From Renibacterium sp. (GTDB lineage: Bacteria; Actinomycetota; Actinomycetes; Actinomycetales; Micrococcaceae): 64,000 bases of DNA. The stretch covers positions 732,076-796,075 of the forward strand of contig JAFOLH010000001.1 of the NCBI GenBank assembly GCA_017419405.1. Direction: 5' to 3'. The notes beneath the pieces were generated by a model that saw nothing but the letters and a program-made list of their open reading frames with translations, made no database searches and was not told the origin of the DNA. This document shows, one piece after another, positions 25,075 to 34,130 of the stretch. A program made the position numbers and the translations under genes. Position 1 is the stretch's first letter. The number at the start of each line of letters is the position of its first letter.

Positions 25075-25677
25075 ATGCGAAAGCTCGTCGTGCAGCAGTG
25101 GGTCACGGTTGACAACATCGCGGCGGAACCGGACGGTGGCTTGAGCTTCGTCTCCGGTGCTCCCTTCGATGATTCGGTCACCGACAATCCATTCCAGAAC
25201 CGGGTGATGGAACTGATCGACTCGGTAGACACCATGATCCTCGGGGCCAACACCTACGCCCAAGCAAAGGATTACTGGCCGTATGCCACGGAACAGGGCA
25301 AATACGGCCAGAAACTCAACGGACTCAACAAGTTCGTTGCGTCCCGTACCCTCGACGATGCACCATGGGGCGAGTTCGCACCGGCTACCGTGCTGCGGGA
25401 CCCGGGCGGCATCATCCGGAAGCTCAAAGCGCAGCCCGGCAAAGACTTGTGGATCTGGGGCAGCCTGCAGCTCATGCGCTCGATGTTCGAGAGCGGATTG
25501 ATCGATGAAGTTCGGTTGTTGCTTTGCCCGGTTTCAAGGGGTGCGGGCCTCCGGGTCTTCGACGGCAGCCAAGACTTGACCTTGCTGGAGGCCGCTGGAT
25601 TCGACAACGGCGTGACCCTGCTGCGCTATGGCGTGCCGAGCTTGCGCAGCGCCTCCTCGTCGGCGCTTCCGGGCTGA
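25075..25677 (+). CDS. RibD C-terminal/dihydrofolate-reductase-like protein
   Basis: A 200-aa protein of the same superfamily as the one at 14603-15244, though clearly diverged: MRKLVVQQWVTVDNIAAEPDGG, DTMILGANTYAQAKDYWP, NKFVASRTLDDAPW, DLWIWGSLQLMRSMFESGLIDEVRLLLCPVSRGAGLRVF. ATG 25075 is preferred over an in-frame start at 25039. Its last 52 bases overlap the convergent regulator gene at 25626. NADPH-dependent reductase by family; substrate unknown. Confidence 0.82.
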   Translation: MRKLVVQQWVTVDNIAAEPDGGLSFVSGAPFDDSVTDNPFQNRVMELIDSVDTMILGANTYAQAKDYWPYATEQGKYGQKLNGLNKFVASRTLDDAPWGEFAPATVLRDPGGIIRKLKAQPGKDLWIWGSLQLMRSMFESGLIDEVRLLLCPVSRGAGLRVFDGSQDLTLLEAAGFDNGVTLLRYGVPSLRSASSSALPG

Positions 25678-26438
25678 GCAAAATAGACGTAAAGCACGTG
25701 TCCCTCCGGACCCGCCAAGGCGAACGTCTCGAACGACAACCGGAGGACGCCGGCGCCGGGCACGCGCAATTGCTTTTCTCCCATGGTGCGTTCGTAGACG
25801 TCGTGCGAATCCCACAGCGCTCGGAAAGGTTCGCTGCGCCGGCGCAGCTCCGCTACGAATCCGTCGAGTTCGCCACGCCGGGAGACCGCGCTGCCGCGCA
25901 GACCGGCTACCGATTGCACCGCGATTTCCTGCCACTGCGGATAAACGGTTCCGGCCCGCGGATCGAGGAAGGTGAACTCGATCAGGTTGTGCCCTGGACT
26001 CCAGGCCGGATTGACCTGGGAAGCGAGTTCCGTGCTGGCCAGGACGTCGCGATTCGGTGCGACCACGAAAGCCGGCAGGTCTGCCCAGCGGTCGAGCAAT
26101 TGAAGCACTCCGGGCCGCACCGCACCGCCAGGCGGTGCCTGACGCGCGCTGGGCATCGGAGGCGGCATCACCAAGGACCAAAGGTATGACCGTTCGGTAT
26201 CGTCCAGGCGCAGCACCCGGGCGAGGGCAGCCAGAATTTCCGCGGAAGGGTGGTTGTCCCGCCCCTGTTCCAACCGGGTGTAGTAAGAAGGACTGACGCC
26301 GGCCAGAAGTGCAAGCTCCTCGCGGCGCAATCCTTTCACCCGCCGTCTCGTGTTGTCGACTACACCAGCCGACGTGGCATCGACCTTTTCCCGGCGGCTG
26401 CGCAGGAAGGACCCGAGTTGATTGTCGTCATGTGCCAT
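25626..26438 (-). CDS. XRE-family regulator with MmyB-like ligand-binding domain
   Basis: A 270-aa protein: the N-terminal helix-turn-helix RRRVKGLRREELALLAGVSPSYYTRLEQGRDNHPSAEILAALARVL is the typical actinobacterial type, often divergent from an SDR oxidoreductase as here. The C-terminal part (FVVAPNRDVLASTELASQ...FTFLDPRAGTVYPQWQE...RLSFETFALAGPEGHVLYVYFA) is the MmyB-like PAS domain, which may bind a fatty acid. It diverges from the SDR gene at 26554 and probably controls it. Its 3' end overlaps the DHFR-like gene by 52 bp. Confidence 0.86.
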   Translation of the reverse strand: MAHDDNQLGSFLRSRREKVDATSAGVVDNTRRRVKGLRREELALLAGVSPSYYTRLEQGRDNHPSAEILAALARVLRLDDTERSYLWSLVMPPPMPSARQAPPGGAVRPGVLQLLDRWADLPAFVVAPNRDVLASTELASQVNPAWSPGHNLIEFTFLDPRAGTVYPQWQEIAVQSVAGLRGSAVSRRGELDGFVAELRRRSEPFRALWDSHDVYERTMGEKQLRVPGAGVLRLSFETFALAGPEGHVLYVYFAQPGSADEEALRKLGTP

Positions 26439-26482
26439 CCCGACCTAGATTACTCTTCGACGGGGTCTGCCCCGGACTGCTC

Positions 26483-26521
26483 TATCCTGACCCTGCCAGG
26501 GCCACCCCCAAGGGGGAGTGG
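26483..26521. promoter_or_regulatory. Inverted repeats between the XRE regulator and the SDR gene
   Basis: The 115-nt divergent region holds CCCTG-C-CAGGG (26491-26501) and CCACCCCC-AA-GGGGG-A-GTGG (26502-26521). A TATCCT at 26483-26488 may be a -10 box for the SDR operon. These are candidate sites for the divergent XRE regulator; none is a recognised consensus. Confidence 0.3.
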
Positions 26522-26553
26522 TACCGCTTCAATGCGCCTGTTTCGATGGAACC

Positions 26554-27426
26554 ATGACGAATGAAACGAGTGAAACGAAAGTCTGGCTGATCACCGGATG
26601 TTCCCGGGGGCTGGGCCGCGCCTTGGCCGTCTACGCTCTGGATCGGGGCGATCGGGTGGCGGTCACGGCGCGCAATCGGGCGGCCGTGGTCGACCTGGCC
26701 GCTGCCTACCCGGACCGCGCTGTGGCTTTGGCCCTGGACGTCACCGATCCGGCCTCGGTGGCCGCGGCGGTCCGAGAATGCGAACAGGCGCTCGGCCGCA
26801 TCGATGTCCTGGTGAACAATGCCGGATACGGCTATCTCGCTGCGATCGAAGAAGGAGAAGACTCCGCGGTCCGGGCGTTGTACGACACCAATGTGCACGG
26901 CGTGGTGACGATGCTCAAAGCAGTGCTGCCCGGCATGCGCGCCCGCGGCAGTGGGCGGATTGTCAATATCTCTTCCTTCGGCGGGCTCGCGGCGTTTGCG
27001 GCTACCGGCTACTACCACGCCACGAAGTTCGCGCTCGAAGGCTTGTCCGAGTCGCTCGCGGCGGAGCTCGCACCGCTCGGCATTTCGGTGACCATAGCGG
27101 AGCCCGGCGGGCTCCGCACCGACTGGGCGGGCGAATCCATGCAGCAGTCGTCGATCCGTTTGGCGGATTACGAACCGACGGCCGGAAAGCGCAGGGCCGC
27201 CACCTTGGCCGTTTCCGGAAAACAACCTGGAGATCCGGCGCGCGCTGCAGCAGCGATCGCGGTCGCCGTAGACGCCGAGCTGCCGCCGCTGCGCTTGCTG
27301 CTCGGTTCCGATGCGCTCGGCGGGGCACGCGCCCGCCTGGATCGGATGCGGCGTGACATCGACGCCAACGAGGCGTTGACGGTGAGCGCGGACCTGGTCG
27401 CCGCGCGGACCGTGGTGGAACGATGA
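26554..27426 (+). CDS. Short-chain dehydrogenase/reductase (classical SDR)
   Basis: A 290-aa SDR: LITGCSRGLGRALA (TGxxxGxG cofactor loop), NNAGYGY, the catalytic Ser in NISSFGG and YYHATK (YxxxK), all in order. The C-terminal variable part ends VVER. The start at ATG 26554 follows the XRE-divergent intergenic region. Its last 4 nt overlap the next SDR (ATGA), so the pair is co-translated. NAD(P)-dependent oxidoreduction of an unknown alcohol or ketone. Confidence 0.88.
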   Translation: MTNETSETKVWLITGCSRGLGRALAVYALDRGDRVAVTARNRAAVVDLAAAYPDRAVALALDVTDPASVAAAVRECEQALGRIDVLVNNAGYGYLAAIEEGEDSAVRALYDTNVHGVVTMLKAVLPGMRARGSGRIVNISSFGGLAAFAATGYYHATKFALEGLSESLAAELAPLGISVTIAEPGGLRTDWAGESMQQSSIRLADYEPTAGKRRAATLAVSGKQPGDPARAAAAIAVAVDAELPPLRLLLGSDALGGARARLDRMRRDIDANEALTVSADLVAARTVVER

Positions 27427-28082
27427 GCCGGCCGGGTGCCTTCGTGGTGGTCGGTGCCGGTCCGGGCTTGGGCGCCTCGGCCGCCGCCCGGTTCGCCCGG
27501 GCGGGCTATCCGGTCGGGCTCATTTCGCGCAATGCCGAAACCTTGCAGCAGCTCTCGGCCGGCTTGCGGTCCGCCGGTGCGACGACGGATTTCGAAACCG
27601 CCGACGTCACCGACGAACTTGCGCTCAGCACCGCACTCGAGCTGTTGCGGGCCCGGCTGGGTCCGATCGAGGCAGTGCTGTTCAGCCCCCGGCCGAGCCT
27701 CGGCTGGATCAAGCCGGTCCTCGACACCACGCCGTCGGACCTGGAAAATGCGTTGGCGCTGAGCGTGCAAGCGGCCGCGTCGGTAGTCCGCGCGGTGGTA
27801 CCTGATATGCGCCGACGCCGCAGCGGCACCTTGTTGTTCACCACCGGTGGCGCTGCCGTGGAGCCGCACCGGGACCGGGCCGTGTCCGGAGTCGCCTATG
27901 CCGCAGAGTCCGCCTACGTCCGGATGCTCCATGACACGGTTGCTGCAGACGGCGTCTACGCGGCGCAATTGACCGTGGTCGGCCCGATCGGGCCCGGAGC
28001 CAAGCATGCACCGGAAGCGGTGGCCGAAGCACTGTGGCGGATGCATGCGACCCGCGAGCAGGCGCTGCTGGTGCTTCGCTGA
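27423..28082 (+). CDS. SDR-family protein lacking the Tyr-x-x-x-Lys catalytic motif
   Basis: A 219-aa Rossmann protein: VVGAGPGLGASAAARFARAGYPVGLISRN is the cofactor loop, and TADVTDELAL-type and TTGGAAVEP stretches follow the SDR plan. At the place of YxxxK it reads AYAAESAYV, so the Lys is missing and ordinary SDR catalysis is doubtful. It overlaps the preceding SDR by 4 nt and probably forms a pair with it. A strong hairpin follows at 28113. Substrate unknown. Confidence 0.75.
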   Translation: MSRPGAFVVVGAGPGLGASAAARFARAGYPVGLISRNAETLQQLSAGLRSAGATTDFETADVTDELALSTALELLRARLGPIEAVLFSPRPSLGWIKPVLDTTPSDLENALALSVQAAASVVRAVVPDMRRRRSGTLLFTTGGAAVEPHRDRAVSGVAYAAESAYVRMLHDTVAADGVYAAQLTVVGPIGPGAKHAPEAVAEALWRMHATREQALLVLR

Positions 28083-28112
28083 ACTGGGTCCCGGGGCCGA
28101 TCCCGGTCAGCG

Positions 28113-28136
28113 CCCCGGCTGGAACTCCAGCCGGGG
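28113..28136. terminator. Hairpin terminator between convergent SDR and CAR genes
   Basis: CCCCGGCTGG (28113-28122) and CCAGCCGGGG (28127-28136) form a perfect 10-bp stem with a 4-nt loop. It lies between the SDR stop (28082) and the CAR stop (28156). No U-run follows, as is common in actinobacteria. Confidence 0.7.
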
Positions 28137-28155
28137 TCACCCGTCCTGTTGCCGA

Positions 28156-31100
28156 CTACGCCTGCGCAGCAGCAAATTCCCCAGCGGATTCCGCGGGTTC
28201 CATGGAATCCGGATCACCGGCCAAAAGCCCGAACCGGCGCAAATCGCTGAGGTATTTTCGGATCAACGCTTCGTCGAGATGTGGAACGTCCTGTTCGACG
28301 CCCACCCCGGCCGCCTTCACTGCGGCACGGAACTGCCGATTCGCGGACGACTCGCCGTCGGAAGGCGAGCCCGGCTGCGCGAAAGCTTGCAGCAACGGGA
28401 GAACCGATTGCCGCCGTTGCTCCGTTGGCAATGCCTTCATCGCGTCTTCGAACCTGGTCAACCATTCTCGATAGTCCGCGACCCGGGCGAGCGGCACTCC
28501 GGCGGCTTCGATCCAATCGACGAAGACATCCTGCGAGACGCCGTCGTCGTGCCCGTTGAGCACGTTGAAGGTGTGGTATCCGGAATTCGCCCGGAGCCCG
28601 AGCTCCGTGATCGCTTCTGCAGTGAAATCGACGGGCAAGCCGTCATAGTGGGCTCGCTGCGGCCGGCCCTGCGCATCGAGCCGGTAGAACGAGCGCGGAG
28701 CCAGACCGGTGGCCGCGATGCTGAGCAGCAACCGGGTGAACATATCGGGCAGATTGAGCTGACCGGCATATCGGCTGTGCGCCAGAATCATGTCGGAACG
28801 GAACACCGCAACCGGCAGCCCGGTCAGATCGTGCGCCTCGCGGAGCAACACCTCGCCGGCCCATTTGCTGTTGCCGTAACCGTTCGCATAGCTCCCATCG
28901 ATCGGCCGTACTGGATTGATCTCGCGGATGTCCACCAATTCATCGACCAAGCCGCCGTCCGGAAGCACTGCGACGGCCACCGAAGAGACATAGCTGACCG
29001 GTTTGCGCGTTGTGGTGATGGCCAATTTGATGATTTCCGCGGTGCCGACCACGTTCGCCGTGAAAAGCTGGCGGTAGGGGAGCACGTGATTGACCAGTGC
29101 GGCGACGTGCACGATCCGGTCCACGGTGCTTGCCAACCGCAGCCAGGTCGCATCGGCCAAGCCGAAATTGGGCTCGCCGAGGTCTCCTGCCAAGACCTCG
29201 AGGTGCTTTTCGGCAAGCTCCTGGAAGCGCGCGGTCAGCTGTGCGTCCGGTCCTTCGAACGCCTCGGCGACTCGGGACCTGGCTGCCTGGTCATCGCTGC
29301 CGCGGGCAATGCAGACCAACGTTCCGCCGGTTTCGGCAAGCCGTTCGAGCCATGCCAAGCAGACGAATCGCCCCAGGTACCCATTGGCTCCGGTCAGCAG
29401 AACGGTCTTCGGCTCGGGTTTGGCGTCCGGCAAGGTGGCGGCCTGAGCCAGGGTCCGGCCGTCGATGAACTTCGCCAAGCTGAGATCCGAGGCCCGAATC
29501 ACTTCGCTGTCCGCGCCGTGCACCGAAGCGAAGCTGGCCCGGTCGGAAACTGCGGAGCGCTCCCGCTCGATGTAGTCGGCGATGCTGCCCAGGCTCGCGG
29601 TAGGGCTGTTCGTGGTTTGGATCGGCACATCGATCTGGAAGATGTTCTCCAGCATCGAGGCGAAGCTGAAGGCGGCGAGTGAATCTCCGCCGAGGTCGCC
29701 GAAATTCGATTCCGCCGTGAGCGCGGTCAGGTCGACGCCGAGGGTCAGCTGCGCGGCCCGGCGCACGGTCTCCAGAAGGGGCACTGCATCGCGCCGGGCT
29801 CGGAGCTCGTCAACTTGGCTGAGCCGCTTGTCCTCGATGTCCCGGTAGACCGCGTCAAGCTGATCGCCGTAGTGGGCTTTGAGTGCCGGGCGGAGCAACT
29901 TTCCGAGCCCGGAAAGCAACCCGTTTTCCTGGCTGAACGGCGTCCGTTCCAAGATGAAGTCCCGCGGGATCTCATAGGCATGCAACCCCGATTCGGCTGC
30001 GATCTTCTGGATCGACGCGGTGATTGCGGAACGTGGGTCCTGTGCACCGATCGCCTCGAGATTCGGCACCACGACGGCGAGCAGGAACGATTGCGCGCTG
30101 CTGCCGTAGACATAGATCTGTTTGACGAGCGGGCTGCTCGCTAGGCTGGCTTCGATATTGGCGACCGCGACGAATTCTCCTTGGGACAGCTTGAGCACGT
30201 TTTTGCTGCGGTCGACGTAGACCAGCTCGTCCGGACCGACGAGCGCCATGACGTCTCCGGTTTTGTAGAAACCCTGTTCGTCGAAAACCTCCGAGTTGAG
30301 TTCCGGACGCCGGTAATAGCCTGGGATCTGCGTCTCGGTTTTGACGTAGAGTTCGCCGCGCGGGTTCGGCTTGTCGGTGCTGAAATAGCCGAGCTCGGGA
30401 ACGTCCACCAACTTGTAGTCGATGACTGTCGGACGGATGATTTTGCCGTCGGCAAGCACCCCGCCTCCGGTTTCCGTGGCACCATAACCGTCCCGGAGAT
30501 GGAGTCGCAGGCAGGATTCGATGAAACTGCGGATTTCCGGCGACAGCGGGGCGCTGCCGCAAACTGCGGAGAGTACCCGGCCACCGAAAAGCTGCTCGCG
30601 GAGTTCCGTCATCACCTCGGCTTCGCGTTGCCCGGAATCGACGGGCGAGCCGTCCGATTCGGATCCGGCCGGTCGGCTCAGTTCGCTGTGGAAGCGCTGG
30701 AACACCACCTCGCAGACCCGGGGAACCAAGCACAACGAGGTCGGACGAACCAAGGAAAGGTCTTCGAACAGGGTGGACATATCGCTTTTCGCGGCGAAAT
30801 AGGCCACTCCGCCGCTCGCTATGGTGGACACCAGCCAGGCCCGGCCCATCATGTGGCTCATCGGCATGTTCTGATAATGCAGCGCCGGTATCCGTTCCTC
30901 GGTGCCGAAGAATCCTCGTCGCCACAGTCTTGCGACCATGCTCTGGGTGTAGATCGCGCCCTTGGGCGTTCCGGTGCTTCCGGAGGTGTAGATCAAGCAG
31001 GACATCGGGTCCTGACCGGCTTCCGGCACGAAAAGCGGCAGCTCCGGGAGGTCTTGGCCGGATTCTAGTTCCTGGTCGAGCGTCCGGACCTTGACCCGCG

Positions 31101-31740
31101 GCGCGGCCTCCCGGAGGCCCCTTGCGGCGGCGTCGAGCCGCTGCCGGTCCTCCTCGAGCTCTGCCGAGTAGTCGAAAACCAGAATCTGCTCGAGGGAGCC
31201 AAGCTCGGGGACCACGGCAGCGGCAGTTTCAAGATCTTCGATGCTGACGGCCAGCACCCGCGGCGCAATCTCTTGGAGGATCGGCGCGATCTGTTTCGCC
31301 GTCGAACTGGTTTGCAGGGCCACCGTGACCGCACCCATCCGCGCAGCTGCCAAGTCCACCACGGTGTAATCGATGCTGGTGAATCCGAAGACCGCGAGGA
31401 AGTCGCCGGACCGCAGCCCGGCGGCATGCAAGGACCGGGACAGGAGGTCGATCCTGCTGCGCAGTTCGCGATAGGAAATCGCCTGGAACGAATCCAGCAG
31501 GCCGGTGCTGAATTTCCCGGTCCGCGGATCCTGCACCAGCTGACGGGATCGCGCGGCCAGAGCATCCCGGTCCGCATAACCGGCCAAACAGCGGTCGATG
31601 ATCTCTGCCAAGGCGAGCCCTGGTTCGGACATCGACTCGATGACCGCGGGCAGCGGTCGGGCGGTCGCAAACTGGCGGTCATGGGCCGAAAGCTGCTCAA
31701 TTCGTTCATCCAACTCGCCACGGTCGCGGACGTCAATCAT
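28156..31740 (-). CDS. car: Carboxylic acid reductase (adenylation-thiolation-reductase)
   Basis: The 1194-aa protein has the three-domain layout of CAR: adenylation domain with YTSGSTGTPKG (about residues 248-258), RDGYGATETGGG and YKTGDVMALVGPDELVYVDRSKNVLKLSQGE; a thiolation domain with GGDSLAAFSF (phosphopantetheine Ser near residue 687); and a reductase domain with LLTGANGYLGRFV (about 780) and YANGYGNSKW (YxxxK near 952). Length matches Nocardia/Mycobacterium CAR (about 1170-1190). It reduces carboxylic acids to aldehydes with ATP and NADPH and needs activation by a phosphopantetheinyl transferase, not present in the window. GGGGAG precedes ATG 31740. It stands alone. Confidence 0.93.
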   Translation of the reverse strand: MIDVRDRGELDERIEQLSAHDRQFATARPLPAVIESMSEPGLALAEIIDRCLAGYADRDALAARSRQLVQDPRTGKFSTGLLDSFQAISYRELRSRIDLLSRSLHAAGLRSGDFLAVFGFTSIDYTVVDLAAARMGAVTVALQTSSTAKQIAPILQEIAPRVLAVSIEDLETAAAVVPELGSLEQILVFDYSAELEEDRQRLDAAARGLREAAPRVKVRTLDQELESGQDLPELPLFVPEAGQDPMSCLIYTSGSTGTPKGAIYTQSMVARLWRRGFFGTEERIPALHYQNMPMSHMMGRAWLVSTIASGGVAYFAAKSDMSTLFEDLSLVRPTSLCLVPRVCEVVFQRFHSELSRPAGSESDGSPVDSGQREAEVMTELREQLFGGRVLSAVCGSAPLSPEIRSFIESCLRLHLRDGYGATETGGGVLADGKIIRPTVIDYKLVDVPELGYFSTDKPNPRGELYVKTETQIPGYYRRPELNSEVFDEQGFYKTGDVMALVGPDELVYVDRSKNVLKLSQGEFVAVANIEASLASSPLVKQIYVYGSSAQSFLLAVVVPNLEAIGAQDPRSAITASIQKIAAESGLHAYEIPRDFILERTPFSQENGLLSGLGKLLRPALKAHYGDQLDAVYRDIEDKRLSQVDELRARRDAVPLLETVRRAAQLTLGVDLTALTAESNFGDLGGDSLAAFSFASMLENIFQIDVPIQTTNSPTASLGSIADYIERERSAVSDRASFASVHGADSEVIRASDLSLAKFIDGRTLAQAATLPDAKPEPKTVLLTGANGYLGRFVCLAWLERLAETGGTLVCIARGSDDQAARSRVAEAFEGPDAQLTARFQELAEKHLEVLAGDLGEPNFGLADATWLRLASTVDRIVHVAALVNHVLPYRQLFTANVVGTAEIIKLAITTTRKPVSYVSSVAVAVLPDGGLVDELVDIREINPVRPIDGSYANGYGNSKWAGEVLLREAHDLTGLPVAVFRSDMILAHSRYAGQLNLPDMFTRLLLSIAATGLAPRSFYRLDAQGRPQRAHYDGLPVDFTAEAITELGLRANSGYHTFNVLNGHDDGVSQDVFVDWIEAAGVPLARVADYREWLTRFEDAMKALPTEQRRQSVLPLLQAFAQPGSPSDGESSANRQFRAAVKAAGVGVEQDVPHLDEALIRKYLSDLRRFGLLAGDPDSMEPAESAGEFAAAQA

Positions 31741-31944
31741 CTCAGAACTCCCCTTCGACTAATTTAGTTCGGTTAGGCAACAGGTTATGGTTCGATTCTG
31801 ATGATTGGCTGAAAACTGCTCCAGCGCTGGTGTGATCCTGGTCTCACTCGTCGCAGGGCGTAGCGAAGCAACGAAGGTCCATCCACAGTCTTCTCGCCGC
31901 GGACTGGGGCTTTGACGCTGACCCGACAGGGTCGGGGGAGCAGA

Positions 31945-32478
31945 TCAGCTGGGCGGCGTGGTCTTCCTGACGTTCGCCCCGGAGATGAGAACCCAGTGCG
32001 CATCGTCGCATTGCGCGACTGCGGTGAGCGCCCCGGAACCGGTGGGCACGACTTTCGACTGGTCAGCATCATTCGGTTGAACCAGGTCCCAAACCCCGGT
32101 GAGCACTGCGGTGCGGTCCGAGGCCTGGTTTTTGTCGATGCTGCTGAATTCCAGTTTGGCCGGCGCCAGCCGGCTGCTGAAGGCCTGGGCATGTCCCTGT
32201 TCGATGCCCGACCGATTTCGCATCACGGTGCCGTAGATGTTCACGAAATTGGCACGATCGGCGAACAATCCGGCCAACCGAGCCGCATCGTGCTGATTGA
32301 AGGCGTCGGCGAATTGCTGGAGCAGATCCGCCGGGTCCGTTTGGCAGGCAGCAGCCTGACCGGCAGGATCAGCCGCCTGCGTCGCGGCGCAACCGGAAAT
32401 CCCGCACCCTGCCCCGGCAGCCAGCATGAGCAAAGTGGCAAGGCGAAGCGGCTTCATCGGCTTAGCGGAATTCGGCAT
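31945..32478 (-). CDS. SnoaL/DUF4440-like secreted lipoprotein
   Basis: A 177-aa protein starting MPNSAKPMKPLRLATLLMLA; the lipobox GISGC predicts a lipid-anchored exported protein. The mature part (DPADLLQQFADAFNQHDAARLAGLFADRANFVNIYGTVMRNRSGIEQGHAQAF...WVLISGANVRKTTP) is the cystatin-like alpha+beta cone fold of SnoaL/SgcJ-EcaC proteins. AGGAG 9 nt upstream supports ATG 32478 over the Met at 32457. Between it and CAR (31741-31944) I see no gene. Function unknown. Confidence 0.78.
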   Translation of the reverse strand: MPNSAKPMKPLRLATLLMLAAGAGCGISGCAATQAADPAGQAAACQTDPADLLQQFADAFNQHDAARLAGLFADRANFVNIYGTVMRNRSGIEQGHAQAFSSRLAPAKLEFSSIDKNQASDRTAVLTGVWDLVQPNDADQSKVVPTGSGALTAVAQCDDAHWVLISGANVRKTTPPS

Positions 32479-32687
32479 GCTCGGGGCTCCTGATCGGGAA
32501 CGGAATGCGGACCTGCCCAAGGTCTCATGCGGACTGCCGGCAATCCAGCGCGCGGCGGCAAACCTTCCCTTTCGGGCAACTGCTTCGGGCAACGCAGCGG
32601 AACTGGAAGGCGGTTCGCAAACCGTCCCGGGACATTGCGTACCCGCCGGGCTAGTGACACCATGAGCCGCATGAGGAGAGTGCATCC

Positions 32688-33836
32688 ATGATGATCCGCA
32701 CAGAACAGCTCGGCGAGCTGATCCAAGGCGCCGAGGAGATCGAGCCGACCGCGAAAGGACTCAGGCCGCATCGTCTGCCGGCTTGGGTCCGAGCTCAGTT
32801 TCCGGATCCGCAATTGCTGCTGGTCGAGGCCCAACCCTCGGGTGTTCGGCTAGCGATGAATACCGAGGCGCGGGCCATTGAGCTCAAGATCCATTCCACC
32901 CGGGTCGGCTACCTCGGCATGGAACGGGCGCGTGGCGCCGTCGATGTCCTGGTCGACGGCGGGTTCCACGATCGGGGGATACTCGAGGCCGGAGACCTGA
33001 TCGAGGTCGATCTGGAAAACGGCAGCTCCGGCTTTCGCCCGGGAGCCAGTCAGCTGATCCGTTTCGAACCGTTGCCCGAGGGCAGGAAGCAGGTCGAAAT
33101 CTGGCTGCCGCACAATGAATCGGTCGAATTGATCGAGCTGCTTGCGGATGCACCGCTGGCCCGTACAGCAGACCATCGACCGGTTTGGTTGCACCACGGC
33201 AGTTCGATCAGCCACGGCTCGAACGCAGCCGGTCCCAGCGAGATCTGGCCGGCGATCGCTGCGCACGCCGGCGGTGTCGCGCTCCACAACCTAGGTTTCG
33301 GCGGCAGTGCGCTGCTCGACCCGTTCATGGCCCGGGTCATGCGGGACCGTCCAGCCGATCTGATCAGCCTCAAGCTCGGCATCAACGTGGTCAATCTCGA
33401 CGGCATGCGATTGCGCACTTTCGGACCCGCGGTGCACGGTTTCCTGGACACCGTCCGGGACGGGCATCCGGAGACTCCGCTGCTGCTGATCTCCTCGGTC
33501 CTGTGCCCGATCCACGAGGACACTCCAGGCCCCGGGGCCTTCGATCCGCGGAGCTTGGGCACCGGAACGGTGAGCTTCATCGCGACTGGCGACCCGGCCG
33601 AGGTCGCATACGGAAAGTTGAATTTGAAGGTCATCCGACGGGAGCTCGCGGCCATCGTCGAACAGCGTGCGGACCCGAATCTGCACTATCTCGATGGGAC
33701 CGTGCTGTATGGAGAAGCTGACTCGGCAGCGCATCCACTGCCGGATGCCCTGCATCCGGATACCCGCACGCACCGGATCATCGGCGAACGCTTTGCCGAC
33801 TTCGCCTTCGGACCGGGCGGCCCGTTCAAGGCCTGA
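32688..33836 (+). CDS. SGNH/GDSL-family esterase with N-terminal beta domain
   Basis: A 382-aa protein: the first ~170 residues form a beta-rich domain (IELKIHSTRVGYLGMERARG, DGGFHDRGILEAGDLIEVDL) as in two-domain SGNH hydrolases. The catalytic domain has WLHHGSSISHG (Ser, block I), NLGFGGSALLDP (block II Gly), LKLGINVVNLDG (block III Asn) and PDALHPDTRTHRIIG (Asp-x-x-His, block V). No signal peptide. GAGGAGAG lies upstream of ATG 32688. Esterase or deacetylase; substrate unknown. Confidence 0.85.
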   Translation: MMIRTEQLGELIQGAEEIEPTAKGLRPHRLPAWVRAQFPDPQLLLVEAQPSGVRLAMNTEARAIELKIHSTRVGYLGMERARGAVDVLVDGGFHDRGILEAGDLIEVDLENGSSGFRPGASQLIRFEPLPEGRKQVEIWLPHNESVELIELLADAPLARTADHRPVWLHHGSSISHGSNAAGPSEIWPAIAAHAGGVALHNLGFGGSALLDPFMARVMRDRPADLISLKLGINVVNLDGMRLRTFGPAVHGFLDTVRDGHPETPLLLISSVLCPIHEDTPGPGAFDPRSLGTGTVSFIATGDPAEVAYGKLNLKVIRRELAAIVEQRADPNLHYLDGTVLYGEADSAAHPLPDALHPDTRTHRIIGERFADFAFGPGGPFKA

Positions 33837-34130
33837 GCCGAGCCGAACCGGGATGCTGTGCTGCCCGGTACCGCGCCCAGACCCAAAGCGATCCGTACAC
33901 GCAGGCCCTCCGGGTGATCCCGGCTGGAGCGCCAATCCGTGCTTGAATTGAAGTCCAGATTGGTCTGGCGCCGAACCCTGGGGCCTGCCGCTAGAACGCA
34001 GGGGGCGATCCTGGTCTTTGGCTTGGATGCTCTGGCTTCGGAACCGGATCAATGATTCCTAGCGGGGAAACGATGGCCCGATGAGCCGATACGGACTCCG
34101 CGGGTGCTATCGCAGGGGGAGAGAAGCACA

